Positions 36,813 through 45,638 of a stretch of DNA of 64,000 nucleotides are shown one piece after another. How positions within the stretch are numbered: position 1 is the first letter of the stretch; every line of letters begins with the position of its first letter. The stretch covers positions 2,919,925-2,983,924 of the forward strand of contig NZ_CP041335.1 in the NCBI RefSeq assembly GCF_008033135.1, given 5' to 3'. Made by a program: the position numbers and the translations under genes. The notes under the pieces were generated by a model. The model saw nothing but the letters and a program-made list of their open reading frames with translations, did no database searches and was not told where the DNA came from. This stretch comes from Chitinolyticbacter meiyuanensis (lineage in GTDB: Bacteria > Pseudomonadota > Gammaproteobacteria > Burkholderiales > Chitinibacteraceae).

Positions 36813-36879
36813 ACCCCCAGCCCATCCGCCCAACCGCGCCGCGCCGAGACCCGGCCGGCGCCCAGCAAGGAGCCAGACC

Positions 36880-37890
36880 ATGTCTACCGTTACCCACGCC
36901 TCCGGCGTTACCGTCACCCAGTTGGCCGGCCATATCGGCGCCGAGATCGGCGGTGTCGATCTGTCGCAAGCGCTGTCCAATGACGCCGTGCGCGACATCC
37001 GCAGTGCCCTCCTCAAGTGGAAGGTGGTGTTCTTCCGCAACCAGCAGGTCGACCATGCCGCGCAGGTGGCCTTCACCGCCCGCTTCGGCGAAGTGACCTA
37101 CGCCCACCCGCACGAGGACGAGCCCATCGACGGCTACCCGGAGCTGCTGCCGATCGACCGCAGCCGCTACGAGCGGCGCAATGGCATCCAGCGCTCCAGT
37201 TACGAGAGCCGTTGGCACACCGACGTGACGGCGGTGGTCAACCCGCCCGCCGGCTCCATCCTGCGCGCGGTGAATGTGCCCTCGTTCGGTGGCGACACCC
37301 AGTGGACCAACCTCGTCGCCGCCTATGAAGGGCTGTCCGCCCCGCTGCGCGCGCTGGCCGATGGCCTCACGGCCGAGCACCGCTTTGGCGCCCGCTCGCG
37401 CATTCCGGCTGGCAGCAAGCTCGCCCAGCGCTTTGCCGAGAACCCGCTGGTCTCCATCCACCCGGTGGTGCGGGTGCATCCGGAAACCGGCGAGAAGGCG
37501 CTGTTCGTCAACCCGGGGTTCACCTCGCACATCGTCGGGCTGTCGCAGCACGAGAGCGACAAGCTACTGGAGATCTTCTTCGAGCAGGTAACCAAGCCCG
37601 CGTACACCGTACGCTTTCACTGGCACAACGGTGACATCGCGTTCTGGGACAACCGCGCCACCGCCCATCTCGCGCCGCAGGATCTGGATCACCTCGAAGG
37701 CGTGGAGCGCGTGCTGTACCGCACCACCCTCACCGGTGATGTGCCGGTCGGCCCGGACGGCTTTACCTCGCAGATCGTCGAAGGGGCGGCCTTCGGCACA
37801 GCGGAGCCGGAAGCGCTGAAAACCGCCCGGGAAGCGGCTGCACGCGCAGCGCAAAAAGCCATTGCCACCGCTTCGGCACCAGCGGTCTGA
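36880..37890 (+). CDS. TauD/TfdA family Fe(II)/2-oxoglutarate dioxygenase
   Basis: 336 residues. Jelly-roll dioxygenase like taurine dioxygenase or alkylsulfatase, which hydroxylates the carbon next to sulfur so that sulfite or sulfate is released. Metal ligands His113 and Asp115 (RWHTDVT) and His262 (DNRATAHLAP); 2-oxoglutarate-binding Arg near 276-280. The last 30 or so residues form an Ala-rich tail. AAGGAGC precedes the ATG. A second dioxygenase lies at 40367. Confidence 0.88.
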   Translation: MSTVTHASGVTVTQLAGHIGAEIGGVDLSQALSNDAVRDIRSALLKWKVVFFRNQQVDHAAQVAFTARFGEVTYAHPHEDEPIDGYPELLPIDRSRYERRNGIQRSSYESRWHTDVTAVVNPPAGSILRAVNVPSFGGDTQWTNLVAAYEGLSAPLRALADGLTAEHRFGARSRIPAGSKLAQRFAENPLVSIHPVVRVHPETGEKALFVNPGFTSHIVGLSQHESDKLLEIFFEQVTKPAYTVRFHWHNGDIAFWDNRATAHLAPQDLDHLEGVERVLYRTTLTGDVPVGPDGFTSQIVEGAAFGTAEPEALKTAREAAARAAQKAIATASAPAV

Positions 37891-37898
37891 GCCTAGTC

Positions 37899-37920
37899 GG
37901 CCCCGCCGCCAGGCGGGGCC
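37899..37920. other. GC-rich hairpin after the first TauD gene
   Basis: Perfect 9-bp stem GGCCCCGCC / GGCGGGGCC with a 4-nt loop and no U-tract, between the dioxygenase and GST genes. Confidence 0.5.
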
Positions 37921-37956
37921 ACTTCCCTCCATCAGGATCACACGCCGGACACTGCC

Positions 37957-38604
37957 ATGATCGACCTGCACTACTGGGCCACGCCGAATGGCCACAAGAT
38001 CACGATCTTCCTCGAGGAAACCGGGCTCTCCTACCAGCTGTTCCCGGTCGATATCGGCAACGGCGAGCAATTCGATCCGGCCTTCCTGCGCATCGCACCA
38101 AACAACCGTATTCCCGCCATCGTCGACCATGCACCCACCGGCGGCGGCGAGCCGATCTCCCTGTTCGAATCGGGCGCCATCCTGCTCTATCTGGCGGAAA
38201 AAACCGGCGCGCTGCTGCCCACCAGGCTGCAAGGCCGCGCCGAAGTGCTGCAATGGCTGTTCTGGCAGATGGCCGGGCTCGGTCCCATGGCTGGCCAGGT
38301 CGGCCACTTCACCCGGGCGGCACCGCACCCGATTCCCTATGCCATCGAGCGCTATGTGAAGGAAACAGCGCGGCTCTACGCGGTGCTGGACAAGCGCCTC
38401 GCCGACCGCGAGTACATCGCCGGCGACTATTCGATCGCCGATATCGCGAGCTACCCTTGGATCGTCGGCCACATTCGCCAGCAGCAGCGGCTGGCCGATT
38501 TCCCGCACCTGCAACGCTGGTTCGAGACGATCGAAGCCCGCCCGGCGGTGCAGCGCGCCTACGCCATCGGCCGCGAAGCCGTCGCCCGCCACGTGGCCGC
38601 CTAA
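37957..38604 (+). CDS. Glutathione S-transferase family protein, YfcG/YghU-like
   Basis: 215 residues. Thioredoxin-like amino domain (YWATPNGHKITIFLEE) with the TPNG motif of the Nu/YfcG class, where Thr/Asn replace the usual catalytic Tyr/Ser, and an all-helical carboxy domain (YIAGDYSIADIASYPW). YfcG-type enzymes act as disulfide-bond reductases with glutathione. It sits in the amidohydrolase-dioxygenase operon. Confidence 0.87.
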   Translation: MIDLHYWATPNGHKITIFLEETGLSYQLFPVDIGNGEQFDPAFLRIAPNNRIPAIVDHAPTGGGEPISLFESGAILLYLAEKTGALLPTRLQGRAEVLQWLFWQMAGLGPMAGQVGHFTRAAPHPIPYAIERYVKETARLYAVLDKRLADREYIAGDYSIADIASYPWIVGHIRQQQRLADFPHLQRWFETIEARPAVQRAYAIGREAVARHVAA

Positions 38605-38619
38605 GGAGCCCCGAGCCGC

Positions 38620-39375
38620 ATGTGGAATCCCGAGCTCTACCTGCAGTTTGCCGACGAGCGCGCCCGCCCGTTCCAGGACCTGCTCGCCCGCGTGGCCGCC
38701 AGCGCGCCGCGCCGCGTGATCGATCTTGGCTGCGGGCCGGGCAATCTCACCGCCACGCTGGGCCGGCGCTGGCCGCAGGCGCGGATCGAAGGCTTCGATG
38801 CCGATCCGGCCATGGTCGCCGCCGCCCGCCAGCGCGGCCTGGATATACGCCAGTTCGATGCCCGCGACTGGACGCCGCCCACCGATGCCGACGTGGTGAT
38901 CAGCAACGCGGTGCTGCAATGGATATCGGGGCACGATGCATTGCTGGCGCAATGGCTGGCCGCCCTCGCGCCCGGCGCCTGGCTCGCCTTCCAGGTGCCC
39001 GCCAACTTCGCCGCACCCTCGCACCAGGTGGTCGACGCATTGGTACGCAGCGCACGCTGGCGCGAATCACTGCTGCCGCACTGGCGGCACAACCCGGTGC
39101 TGGAGCCGCTGGACTATGCCAGCATCGCCCTCGATGCCGGCACCGAGGCCGACGTCTGGGAAACCACCTACCTGCACGTGCTGACCGGCGCCGACGCGGT
39201 ATTCCACTGGCTCTCCGGCACCGCGCTGCGCCCGCTGCGTGCCGCACTCGACGATGCGGCCTGGGCTGACTTCACCAGCGAGCTCAAGCCGGCGCTGGCC
39301 CACGCCTATCCACAGCAGGATGGCGTGACGCCGCTGCCGTATCGGCGGTTGTTTGCGGTGGCACGCAAGCGCTGA
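38620..39375 (+). CDS. tam: Trans-aconitate 2-methyltransferase
   Basis: 251 residues. SAM-dependent methyltransferase closely following Tam: MWNPELYLQFADERARPF at the start, SAM-binding VIDLGCGPGN and ISNAVLQW in the fold. Tam methylates trans-aconitate, an inhibitor of the citric acid cycle. It starts 15 bp after the GST stop with AAGGAG upstream. Its link to organosulfur use is unclear. Confidence 0.87.
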   Translation: MWNPELYLQFADERARPFQDLLARVAASAPRRVIDLGCGPGNLTATLGRRWPQARIEGFDADPAMVAAARQRGLDIRQFDARDWTPPTDADVVISNAVLQWISGHDALLAQWLAALAPGAWLAFQVPANFAAPSHQVVDALVRSARWRESLLPHWRHNPVLEPLDYASIALDAGTEADVWETTYLHVLTGADAVFHWLSGTALRPLRAALDDAAWADFTSELKPALAHAYPQQDGVTPLPYRRLFAVARKR

Positions 39376-39444
39376 ACTGCTCGTGAGTAGCCGCGCCTCA
39401 AGGCGCCGGCTATGCTGAGCATCCTGTCCTTGTCAGGATGCCCG

Positions 39445-40164
39445 ATGCGCGCCTTGCCATCACGCCAGCGCTGCACGACGGAATTCGCCCCCGGTGAGCA
39501 GGCGCTGACCAGTGCCGCCGCGTTGTTCGAGGCCTCATGGCGCGATTGCTGGCCCGCCCTGGGTACAGCCAACGATGGCTTGGCGGTGCGCGATGCCCTG
39601 CTGGCGGCCTACGCCGAGCCGCAGCGGCGCTACCATACCCGGCAGCATCTGGCCGAGTGCCTTGCGCTGCTGATGCGGTACCGCGATCTCGCGGCGGAGC
39701 CGGCTGAAGTGGAAATTGCGCTGTGGTTCCACGATGCGGTGTATGACGTGAAGGCCAGCGACAACGAGGCCCGCAGCGCGGACTGGGCAGCACTTGAACT
39801 GACCGCGGCCAGCGTGCAGCCGTCACGCATCGCGCGCGTGCGGGAACTGATCCTGACCACGCGGCACGACGCGGTGCCGCAGGGCGAGGACGCCCGATTG
39901 CTGGTCGACATCGATCTCGCCATCCTCGGCAGCTCGCCAGCCCGCTTTGCTGAGTACCAGGCGCAGATTCGCGCCGAGTACGCCTGGGTGCCGGGCCCCG
40001 TGTTCCGCAGCAAGCGCCGCGCCATCCTGCTGGCGCTGCTGGCGCGCACACCGCTTTATGCCACGCCAGCGCTGCATGACGAGTTCGAGATCCAAGCCCG
40101 CAGCAATCTGGCTGCCGCGACCCGACAGCGCAATTGGTGGCAACGACTGTTCCACCAGGATTGA
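39445..40164 (+). CDS. HD-superfamily metal-dependent phosphohydrolase-like protein
   Basis: 239 residues from the ATG at 39445, which has AGGA 7 nt upstream; an ATG at 39412 is also in frame. The sequence YHTRQHLAECL, then ALWFHDAVYD and LILTTRHD fit the HD family of predicted metal-dependent phosphohydrolases (COG4339-type). No substrate is known for this group. It stands 69 bp after tam and may or may not be in that operon. Confidence 0.78.
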   Translation: MRALPSRQRCTTEFAPGEQALTSAAALFEASWRDCWPALGTANDGLAVRDALLAAYAEPQRRYHTRQHLAECLALLMRYRDLAAEPAEVEIALWFHDAVYDVKASDNEARSADWAALELTAASVQPSRIARVRELILTTRHDAVPQGEDARLLVDIDLAILGSSPARFAEYQAQIRAEYAWVPGPVFRSKRRAILLALLARTPLYATPALHDEFEIQARSNLAAATRQRNWWQRLFHQD

Positions 40165-40279
40165 ACTCACCCAAGCTTGCTGCTGGCTTTCGCACACCCT
40201 GTATTACCCCCGTGTGCCGAACACAGCACGCTGAGACGTCGCGGTACGCTTTATTCCATAAAACACTGAAAAATACAGT

Positions 40280-40295
40280 TGGCACGCACTTTGCT
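40280..40295 (+). promoter_or_regulatory. Sigma-54 promoter of the second TauD gene
   Basis: TGGCACG-CACT-TTGCT, a perfect match to the consensus TGGCACR-N4-TTGCW, 72 bp before the start codon. It is the best example in the window. Confidence 0.8.
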
Positions 40296-40366
40296 CATAT
40301 GAACGCATCCCTGCAGCAGGGACGCGCCGGCGCTGATCGCGCCGATAACCATACAAGGAGCAAGCG

Positions 40367-41323
40367 ATGTCAGAGATTCTCAGCAATCCGCCCGCGGGTG
40401 TTTCGGTCCACCCGGTTGCCGGCCGTATCGGCGCCGAGATCCGTGGCATAAAGCTCGCGCCGGACCTGCCCCAGGCCACGCGTGATTTCATTCGCGCCGC
40501 CTGGCTCAAGTACAAGGTGCTGTTCTTCCGGGGCCAGGCCCATCTGGACGACGCAAGCCAGGAGCAGCTCGTCACCCTGTTCGGCGACCAAGCCGTGCAG
40601 CACCCGACGGCCCACACCAAGGAAGGCACGAGCTTCGTGCTGGAGCTCGATTCCAAGTACGGCGGTCGCGCCAACAGTTGGCATACGGACGTGACCTTCG
40701 TCGATGCCTATCCGCAGGCCTCGATCCTGCGCGGCGTGACCATCCCCGAGGCCGGTGGCGACACCGTGTGGGCCAACACCCACACCGCGTATACCGATCT
40801 TGCACCCGAGCTGCGCGAGCTGGCGGACAAGCTGTGGGCCGTGCACAGCAACGAATACGACTACGCGGCACGCAAGCCGCAGGCCGACCCGGAAGCGCTC
40901 AAGCGCTACCACGAGGTGTTCACCTCCACCGTCTACGAAACCGAGCACCCCGTGGTGCACGTGCACCCGGAAACCGGCGAGCGCCACCTGCTGCTGGGGC
41001 ATTTCGTCAAACGCATCGTCGGCCTGCCCACCAATGACGGCCAGCATCTGTTCAACCTGCTGCAGGGCCATGTCACCCGCCTGGAGAACACCGTGCGCTG
41101 GCGCTGGCAGCCGGGCGACGTGGCGGTGTGGGACAACCGGGCCACGCAGCACTACGCGGTGGATGACTACGGCGACGCCCACCGCGTGGTGCGCCGCGTG
41201 ACGGTGGACGGCACCGTGCCAGTCGCCCTCGACGGCCGCCGCAGCGTCACCCGCAGCAAGGTGGTGCGCAATGCGGCCGCCGCCAACGAAAACAAGGCCC
41301 CGGCAGACAGCGCCGCGGCCTGA
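40367..41323 (+). CDS. TauD/TfdA family Fe(II)/2-oxoglutarate dioxygenase, alkylsulfatase-like
   Basis: 318 residues. Metal ligands His106, Asp108 (SWHTDVT) and His262 (DNRATQHYAVDD), 2-oxoglutarate Arg near 273. The sequence, with GRIGAEIRGIKL and ILRGVTIPEAGGDT, resembles the AtsK/TauD group that cleaves sulfate esters or sulfonates. AAGGAG lies before the ATG. Followed by an arylsulfatase gene after a hairpin and a terminator-like element. It has its own sigma-54 promoter. Confidence 0.88.
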   Translation: MSEILSNPPAGVSVHPVAGRIGAEIRGIKLAPDLPQATRDFIRAAWLKYKVLFFRGQAHLDDASQEQLVTLFGDQAVQHPTAHTKEGTSFVLELDSKYGGRANSWHTDVTFVDAYPQASILRGVTIPEAGGDTVWANTHTAYTDLAPELRELADKLWAVHSNEYDYAARKPQADPEALKRYHEVFTSTVYETEHPVVHVHPETGERHLLLGHFVKRIVGLPTNDGQHLFNLLQGHVTRLENTVRWRWQPGDVAVWDNRATQHYAVDDYGDAHRVVRRVTVDGTVPVALDGRRSVTRSKVVRNAAAANENKAPADSAAA

Positions 41324-41335
41324 TGCATCCGGCTG

Positions 41336-41354
41336 GGCCGCCCACGTGGCGGCC
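41336..41354. other. GC-rich hairpin after the second TauD gene
   Basis: Perfect 7-bp stem GGCCGCC / GGCGGCC with a 5-nt loop, 12 bp after the dioxygenase stop codon. Confidence 0.45.
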
Positions 41355-41436
41355 TGGCGGATACCACGAAGCGCATCGCTTCATTTCTCCTCGTTCCTTT
41401 GTCTTTGTTGAGACTCCGGTGGTCCACGCCCGTGGG

Positions 41437-41463
41437 GGCGGGCTTGGTCCGCCGGCTTTTTTT
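41437..41463 (+). terminator. Terminator-like element just before the arylsulfatase start
   Basis: Short stem GGCGG / CCGCC with a 7-nt loop, then GGC and seven T. It ends 9 bp before the arylsulfatase ATG, so it may attenuate read-through from the dioxygenase gene. Confidence 0.5.
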
Positions 41464-41472
41464 GGACGCCTC

Positions 41473-43113
41473 ATGATCCTGCGTACCCTTTGCCTGGCCA
41501 GCCTGCTGCTGGCCGTGCCGCCGGCCTTGGCCACCAAGGCGGCGACGCGGCCGAACATCCTGCTGATCGTCGCCGACGATCTCGGCTATTCCGATCTGGG
41601 TGCCTTCGGCGGCGAGATCCACACGCCCAATCTCGATCTGCTCGCCGCCGAAGGCCGGTTGCTGACGCAGTTCCACACCGCGGCCACCTGCTCGCCCACG
41701 CGCGCCGCGCTGATCTCCGGCGCCGATCATCACCCGGTTGGCCTCGCCACCATGGCCGGCATGCAGCAGGACAACCAGCGCGGCCAGCCCGGCTACGAGG
41801 GCTATCTGAACGAACGGGCGCTCTCCATTGCCCAGCTGCTGAAGGACGGCGGTTACCACACCTATATCGCCGGCAAGTGGCACCTGGGTGAAACCGATGC
41901 GCAAAGCCCGACCGCACGCGGCTTCGAGCGCGCGTTCACGTTGCTCGGCGGTGCCGGCAGCCACTTCGCGCCGGTGCCCGGCAAGGAACACGATTACGAC
42001 CAGGTGAAATATCGAGAGAATGGCCGCCTCACCACCATCCCGCCCCACTTCTATTCGACCGATTTCTACACCGACAAGCTGTTGTCCTACTTCAAGGCCG
42101 ATGTCGCCGACGGCAAGCCCTTCTTCGCCTTCGCCGCCTACACCACGCCGCACTGGCCGCTACAGGCACCAGCCGAATACCTGGAGCGTTATCGCGGCCG
42201 CTATGACGCCGGTTACGCGGCGGTCCGCGCGGCCCGCGTTGCCCGGCAACGGGCACTGGGCCTGATCCCCGCGGGCGTCGAGCCAGCACCACGGCTGCCC
42301 GCCACGCCGGACAATCCGGACTGGGAAGCGCTGACGCCGGAAACGCGCGCCAGCGAGGCGCGCAAGATGGAGGTCTACGCTGCCATGGTCGAGAACCTCG
42401 ATGCCAACGTCGGCCGGCTGATCCGAGCGCTGAAGCAGGACGGCCGCTACGACAACACGCTGATCGTGTTCTTCGCCGACAACGGCGCCGAGGGCGCGCG
42501 CGGCCACAAGGATGGCCCGAACATCGACAACAGCCTTGCCAACTACGGCAAGCCGCTGTCCAACCTCTACTACGGCAAGCGCTGGGCCGAAGTCAGCGCC
42601 ACGCCACACCGGCTGTGGAAAGGCCACGCCACCCAGGGTGGCGTGAACACCCCCGCCATCGTACGGCTGCCGGGCCAGCAGACAGGCAAGCCACTGTTTG
42701 GCCAGTTGGCCACCGTGCGCGATATCGCGCCGACGCTACTGCAGCTCGCCAGACTGCCCAATCCTGGCAGGCGCTATGCCGGCAAGGCGGTGGAACCGCT
42801 CTCCGGCGTGTCGCTGCTGTCAGCGCTGCAGCGGGATGACATCAAGGTCCGCCCGGAAGGGGCCATCGTCGCCGACGAGCTATTCGGTCGGCGCTATGTG
42901 CTGCAGGACCAATGGAAGCTGGTGTGGGAGGAGGCACCGTGGGGAGCAGGCCGCTGGGCGCTGTACGATCTGGCAACCGATCCAGCCGAACAGCACGACC
43001 TCGCGTTTGAACACCCTGCGCGGGTGGAAAGACTCACGGCGGCGTGGAACGACTATGCCCGACGCAACGGTGTGATCCTGCCAGCACGCCCCGGCATGGC
43101 AGGCCGCGAGTAG
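41473..43113 (+). CDS. Arylsulfatase, formylglycine (Cys) type
   Basis: 546 residues from the ATG at 41473. Sec signal peptide about 1-20 (ending PALATKA). Sulfatase fold with Asp pair VADDLGYSDLG and the modification motif C73-S-P-T-R77 (TCSPTRAALISG), whose Cys is converted to formylglycine; GKWHLGE and FFADNGAEG complete the active site. It hydrolyses sulfate esters in the periplasm. The maturase needed is not in the window. Shine-Dalgarno weak. It fits the surrounding sulfur-scavenging genes. Confidence 0.9.
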   Translation: MILRTLCLASLLLAVPPALATKAATRPNILLIVADDLGYSDLGAFGGEIHTPNLDLLAAEGRLLTQFHTAATCSPTRAALISGADHHPVGLATMAGMQQDNQRGQPGYEGYLNERALSIAQLLKDGGYHTYIAGKWHLGETDAQSPTARGFERAFTLLGGAGSHFAPVPGKEHDYDQVKYRENGRLTTIPPHFYSTDFYTDKLLSYFKADVADGKPFFAFAAYTTPHWPLQAPAEYLERYRGRYDAGYAAVRAARVARQRALGLIPAGVEPAPRLPATPDNPDWEALTPETRASEARKMEVYAAMVENLDANVGRLIRALKQDGRYDNTLIVFFADNGAEGARGHKDGPNIDNSLANYGKPLSNLYYGKRWAEVSATPHRLWKGHATQGGVNTPAIVRLPGQQTGKPLFGQLATVRDIAPTLLQLARLPNPGRRYAGKAVEPLSGVSLLSALQRDDIKVRPEGAIVADELFGRRYVLQDQWKLVWEEAPWGAGRWALYDLATDPAEQHDLAFEHPARVERLTAAWNDYARRNGVILPARPGMAGRE

Positions 43114-43261
43114 GGGCGACAGCGCAAGCCCGCGGGAAGATTAGTCCTGGTCGCACCTCGTGCCCCGCTGCAAGCGGGAGAGTCCGGTTGATTGCATTTC
43201 CGCATGTTCCGGCCCTTCTCAGCACCGTTGCGCGGCTCGCTCGCCATGTCAGGCGAGGCGG

Positions 43262-43690
43262 TCAGGAGCGATGCCAGCCTTGCTCGGCCACAGTGTCGAG
43301 ATCGTGCAGAGCCGGTTCAGCGGCTTGCGGACACGGCGTGTCCTGCCACACCGTACTGCCGGCCTCGGTGCAGGCGTAGACCACGGACTCGTCGGCGCTG
43401 GCCGCAGCGGTCGTCGTATCCTCGGCACCGGTTTCCTCGTCTGGCACGGCCTGCTGTTGCGGCAGGGGCAACTCCCGGATACGCACGCTGGCCAGGTGCA
43501 CCGGCTCCGGCACTACCGGGCCACCGGTCGATAGCGGGCGCGGGCGCAGCGTTTCCGGCGCACCGGCCTGTGCCAGCGCGGCGGCTGGGGCCTCCGGCTG
43601 CTGCCAGGCCGAAGCGGCAGCAAAACTGAAGGCCAGTGCGGCAACCAGGCCCCAGGCCGTTGCCGTGTACAGCAGATGGGTGGAACGCAT
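43262..43690 (-). CDS. DUF4124-like exported protein
   Basis: 142 residues. A hydrophobic segment (about 9-28) forms a signal or anchor. The middle is Pro/Ala-rich and low in complexity. The end, VYACTEAGSTVWQDTPCP, has the Y.C...G...D.PC pattern of the DUF4124 module, common in secreted proteins of betaproteobacteria. No function is known. It is convergent with the arylsulfatase gene and divergent from the sigma-54 operon at 43900. Confidence 0.7.
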   Translation of the reverse strand: MRSTHLLYTATAWGLVAALAFSFAAASAWQQPEAPAAALAQAGAPETLRPRPLSTGGPVVPEPVHLASVRIRELPLPQQQAVPDEETGAEDTTTAAASADESVVYACTEAGSTVWQDTPCPQAAEPALHDLDTVAEQGWHRS

Positions 43691-43823
43691 GGCGGGACTC
43701 CTTCACAGGTACACGCTGCGCATTGTTCCTCTGCCCTGCACTGCGCCCTATCGGCCAGCACCACCGCATACCGTAGGACGAATGCCGACCGCATCGCCCG
43801 CCACCGCCGACACTGCAGGCGCA

Positions 43824-43850
43824 TCAGCATTTTGCTGAAACAGGTGCTGA
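43824..43850. promoter_or_regulatory. Candidate activator sites upstream of a sigma-54 promoter
   Basis: TCAGCA-TTT-TGCTGA (43824-43838) and another TGCTGA at 43845-43850, about 50-75 bp before the sigma-54 box. The same half-site pattern lies before the box at 24935. Confidence 0.42.
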
Positions 43851-43899
43851 TTTCTGCACAGACCCTACCCTCCGGCCCAGCAACGACGCCATCGGGCGC

Positions 43900-43915
43900 T
43901 GGTACGCACCTTGCT
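43900..43915 (+). promoter_or_regulatory. Sigma-54 promoter of the flavin reductase-like operon
   Basis: TGGTACG-CACC-TTGCT with GG (43901-43902) and GC (43913-43914) 10 bp apart, 33 bp before the start codon. Confidence 0.72.
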
Positions 43916-43947
43916 AACCCGGTCCCGTCCTCACCTGGAGCCATGCC

Positions 43948-44781
43948 ATGGGCCACCCTGCCGAACTTTCCCCGCTCGATCTCGTGAACGGCCGCTACGG
44001 CCGCGACGAGCTCGCCTTGCTGCCTGATTTCAATGCCACGCTGGAAACGCTGTTGGCGCACCGCTCGGTGCGCGCCTTCACCAGCCAGCCGCTGCCGCCC
44101 GGCACGCTGGAGTTGCTGGTGGCCGCCGCGCAATCGGCGCCCAGCTCGTCCAACCTGCAGGTGTGGAGCGTGATCGCCATCGAAGACTCTGCACGCAAAG
44201 CGCGGCTGGCAGCACTGGCCAACAACCAGGCCCATATTGTCGAAGCGCCGTTGCTGCTGCTGTTCACCGCCGATCTGGCACGGCTCAAGCGCGTGGCCGG
44301 CCAGCGCGACGAGCAGATCGCCGGGCTCGACTACCTCGATACGCTGGTGATGGGCTTCATCGATGCCGCCCTCGCAGCGCAAAACGCCCTCGTCGCCGCC
44401 GAATCGCTGGGCCTCGGTACCGTCTACATCGGCGCGCTGCGCAACAAACCCGAGGCGGTGGCCGAAGAACTGGGCCTGCCAAAGCAGGTATTCCCGGCCT
44501 TCGGCCTCGTCGTCGGCCATCCCGACCCGGCGCGGCCTGCCTCGGTGAAACCACGACTGTCGCAACGCACGGTGCTGCACCGCGAGCAGTACTCCAACAC
44601 CCAGCAGGACGAAGCCGTCGCCGACTACGACACGGTGATCCAGGCCTTCCAGGCCACGCAGCAGTTGCCGCAGCAGCCGTGGAGCCAGCAGGCTGTCGGC
44701 CGGCTGCGCGGCCCGGAAACGCTAGGCGGACGTGATCGCCTGGCCGAGGCACTGCGCAATCGCGGCTTCGTGTTCCAGTGA
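43948..44781 (+). CDS. NADPH-dependent oxidoreductase, nitroreductase family (NfsA/NfrA-like)
   Basis: 277 residues. FMN enzyme of the nitroreductase fold, with HRSVRAF (FMN phosphate), AAQSAPSSSNLQVWSV, and ESLGLGTVYIGALRN; the carboxy extension (about 195-250) with HREQY is typical of the NfsA/FRP group. Such enzymes reduce FMN or quinones with NADPH and could supply FMNH2 to the three LLM monooxygenases. Start supported by a nearby GGAG site. First gene of a three-gene operon. Confidence 0.85.
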   Translation: MGHPAELSPLDLVNGRYGRDELALLPDFNATLETLLAHRSVRAFTSQPLPPGTLELLVAAAQSAPSSSNLQVWSVIAIEDSARKARLAALANNQAHIVEAPLLLLFTADLARLKRVAGQRDEQIAGLDYLDTLVMGFIDAALAAQNALVAAESLGLGTVYIGALRNKPEAVAEELGLPKQVFPAFGLVVGHPDPARPASVKPRLSQRTVLHREQYSNTQQDEAVADYDTVIQAFQATQQLPQQPWSQQAVGRLRGPETLGGRDRLAEALRNRGFVFQ

Positions 44782-44788
44782 GGTCGCC

Positions 44789-45589
44789 ATGCCCAGCCTG
44801 ACCCTCGATACCCCCGAGCTCGCCCAGCAATACGATCAGGTGAGCGATCTGCAATACGAGCACGGCCAGTTCCTGCTGGCCGGGCTGCAGCTGAAACCGG
44901 GCAATGCCTTGCTCGATATCGGCTGCGGCACCGGCCGGCTGGCCGAGCTCGCCGCCCGCCATCATGTGGGCCAGAGCGGCCGCGTCGTCGGCGTCGACCC
45001 GCTGCCGCTGCGCATCGAGCTGGCTGCAGCACGCACCTTGCCGCAGCTGTCGTTCGCAGTGGCACGCGGCGAGGATCTATCGGCATTCGCGGACGGCAGT
45101 TTCGATGCCGTGCTGCTCAACAGCGTCTACCACTGGCTGCCCGACAAGGCCGCGGTGTTGAATGAGGCTTTTCGCGTGCTGCGCCCCGGTGGGCGCATCG
45201 CCATCAGCAGCGCCAGCCGCGAGCGCCCGCACGATATCCAGCGCATCCTCGCCAAGGTGCTGGCCGACGCGGGGCTCGGTCGCGGCCAGGTCGGCGGCAG
45301 CACCCCCTACCGCGTAACCCACGCGGAACTGGCCACGCAGCTGGAAACCGCAGGTTTCCTCGTCGACGAGATCCGGCTGCGCCGCTTTGCCGACCATTTC
45401 CCCAATGTCGAGGCCGTGCTCGCCTTCAGCAACGCCAGCTCCTTCGGCAATTTCCTCGGCGACTACCTGCCGGACGTGCGCGCCCGACTGCAGGCCGCGC
45501 TGCGCGGCACGCTGGAGGCCCTCGCCACGCCGAGCGGCGTGCTGCTGCATCGCAACCTGCATTTTGCGCTGGCCAGAAAGCCAGCCTGA
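44789..45589 (+). CDS. Class I SAM-dependent methyltransferase
   Basis: 266 residues from the ATG at 44789, with GAGG upstream. SAM-binding motif I LLDIGCGTGRLA, motif II-like SFDAVLLNSVYHW, motif III VLRPGGRIAISS. Close to the UbiE/ArsM-like group, though it lacks the Cys residues expected of an arsenite methyltransferase. Substrate unknown. It begins 7 bp after the reductase stop. Confidence 0.8.
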   Translation: MPSLTLDTPELAQQYDQVSDLQYEHGQFLLAGLQLKPGNALLDIGCGTGRLAELAARHHVGQSGRVVGVDPLPLRIELAAARTLPQLSFAVARGEDLSAFADGSFDAVLLNSVYHWLPDKAAVLNEAFRVLRPGGRIAISSASRERPHDIQRILAKVLADAGLGRGQVGGSTPYRVTHAELATQLETAGFLVDEIRLRRFADHFPNVEAVLAFSNASSFGNFLGDYLPDVRARLQAALRGTLEALATPSGVLLHRNLHFALARKPA

Positions 45590-45599
45590 TCAAAACAAA

Positions 45600-45618
45600 C
45601 CGTGGCACGCCGCCACGG
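45600..45618. other. GC-rich hairpin between methyltransferase and GST genes
   Basis: Perfect 7-bp stem CCGTGGC / GCCACGG with a 5-nt loop and no U-tract. Confidence 0.4.
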
Positions 45619-45638
45619 CCCACCCCTCTGGAGCCCTC

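Noticed and set aside
35304..37076. 590-codon minus-strand frame opposite the amidohydrolase
   Set aside because: Shadow of the third-position GC bias of the real gene; no ribosome-binding site and no recognisable domain.
44789..45589. Methyltransferase considered as arsenite methyltransferase ArsM
   Set aside because: It has the SAM fold but lacks the conserved arsenic-binding cysteines and is far from the ars operon.
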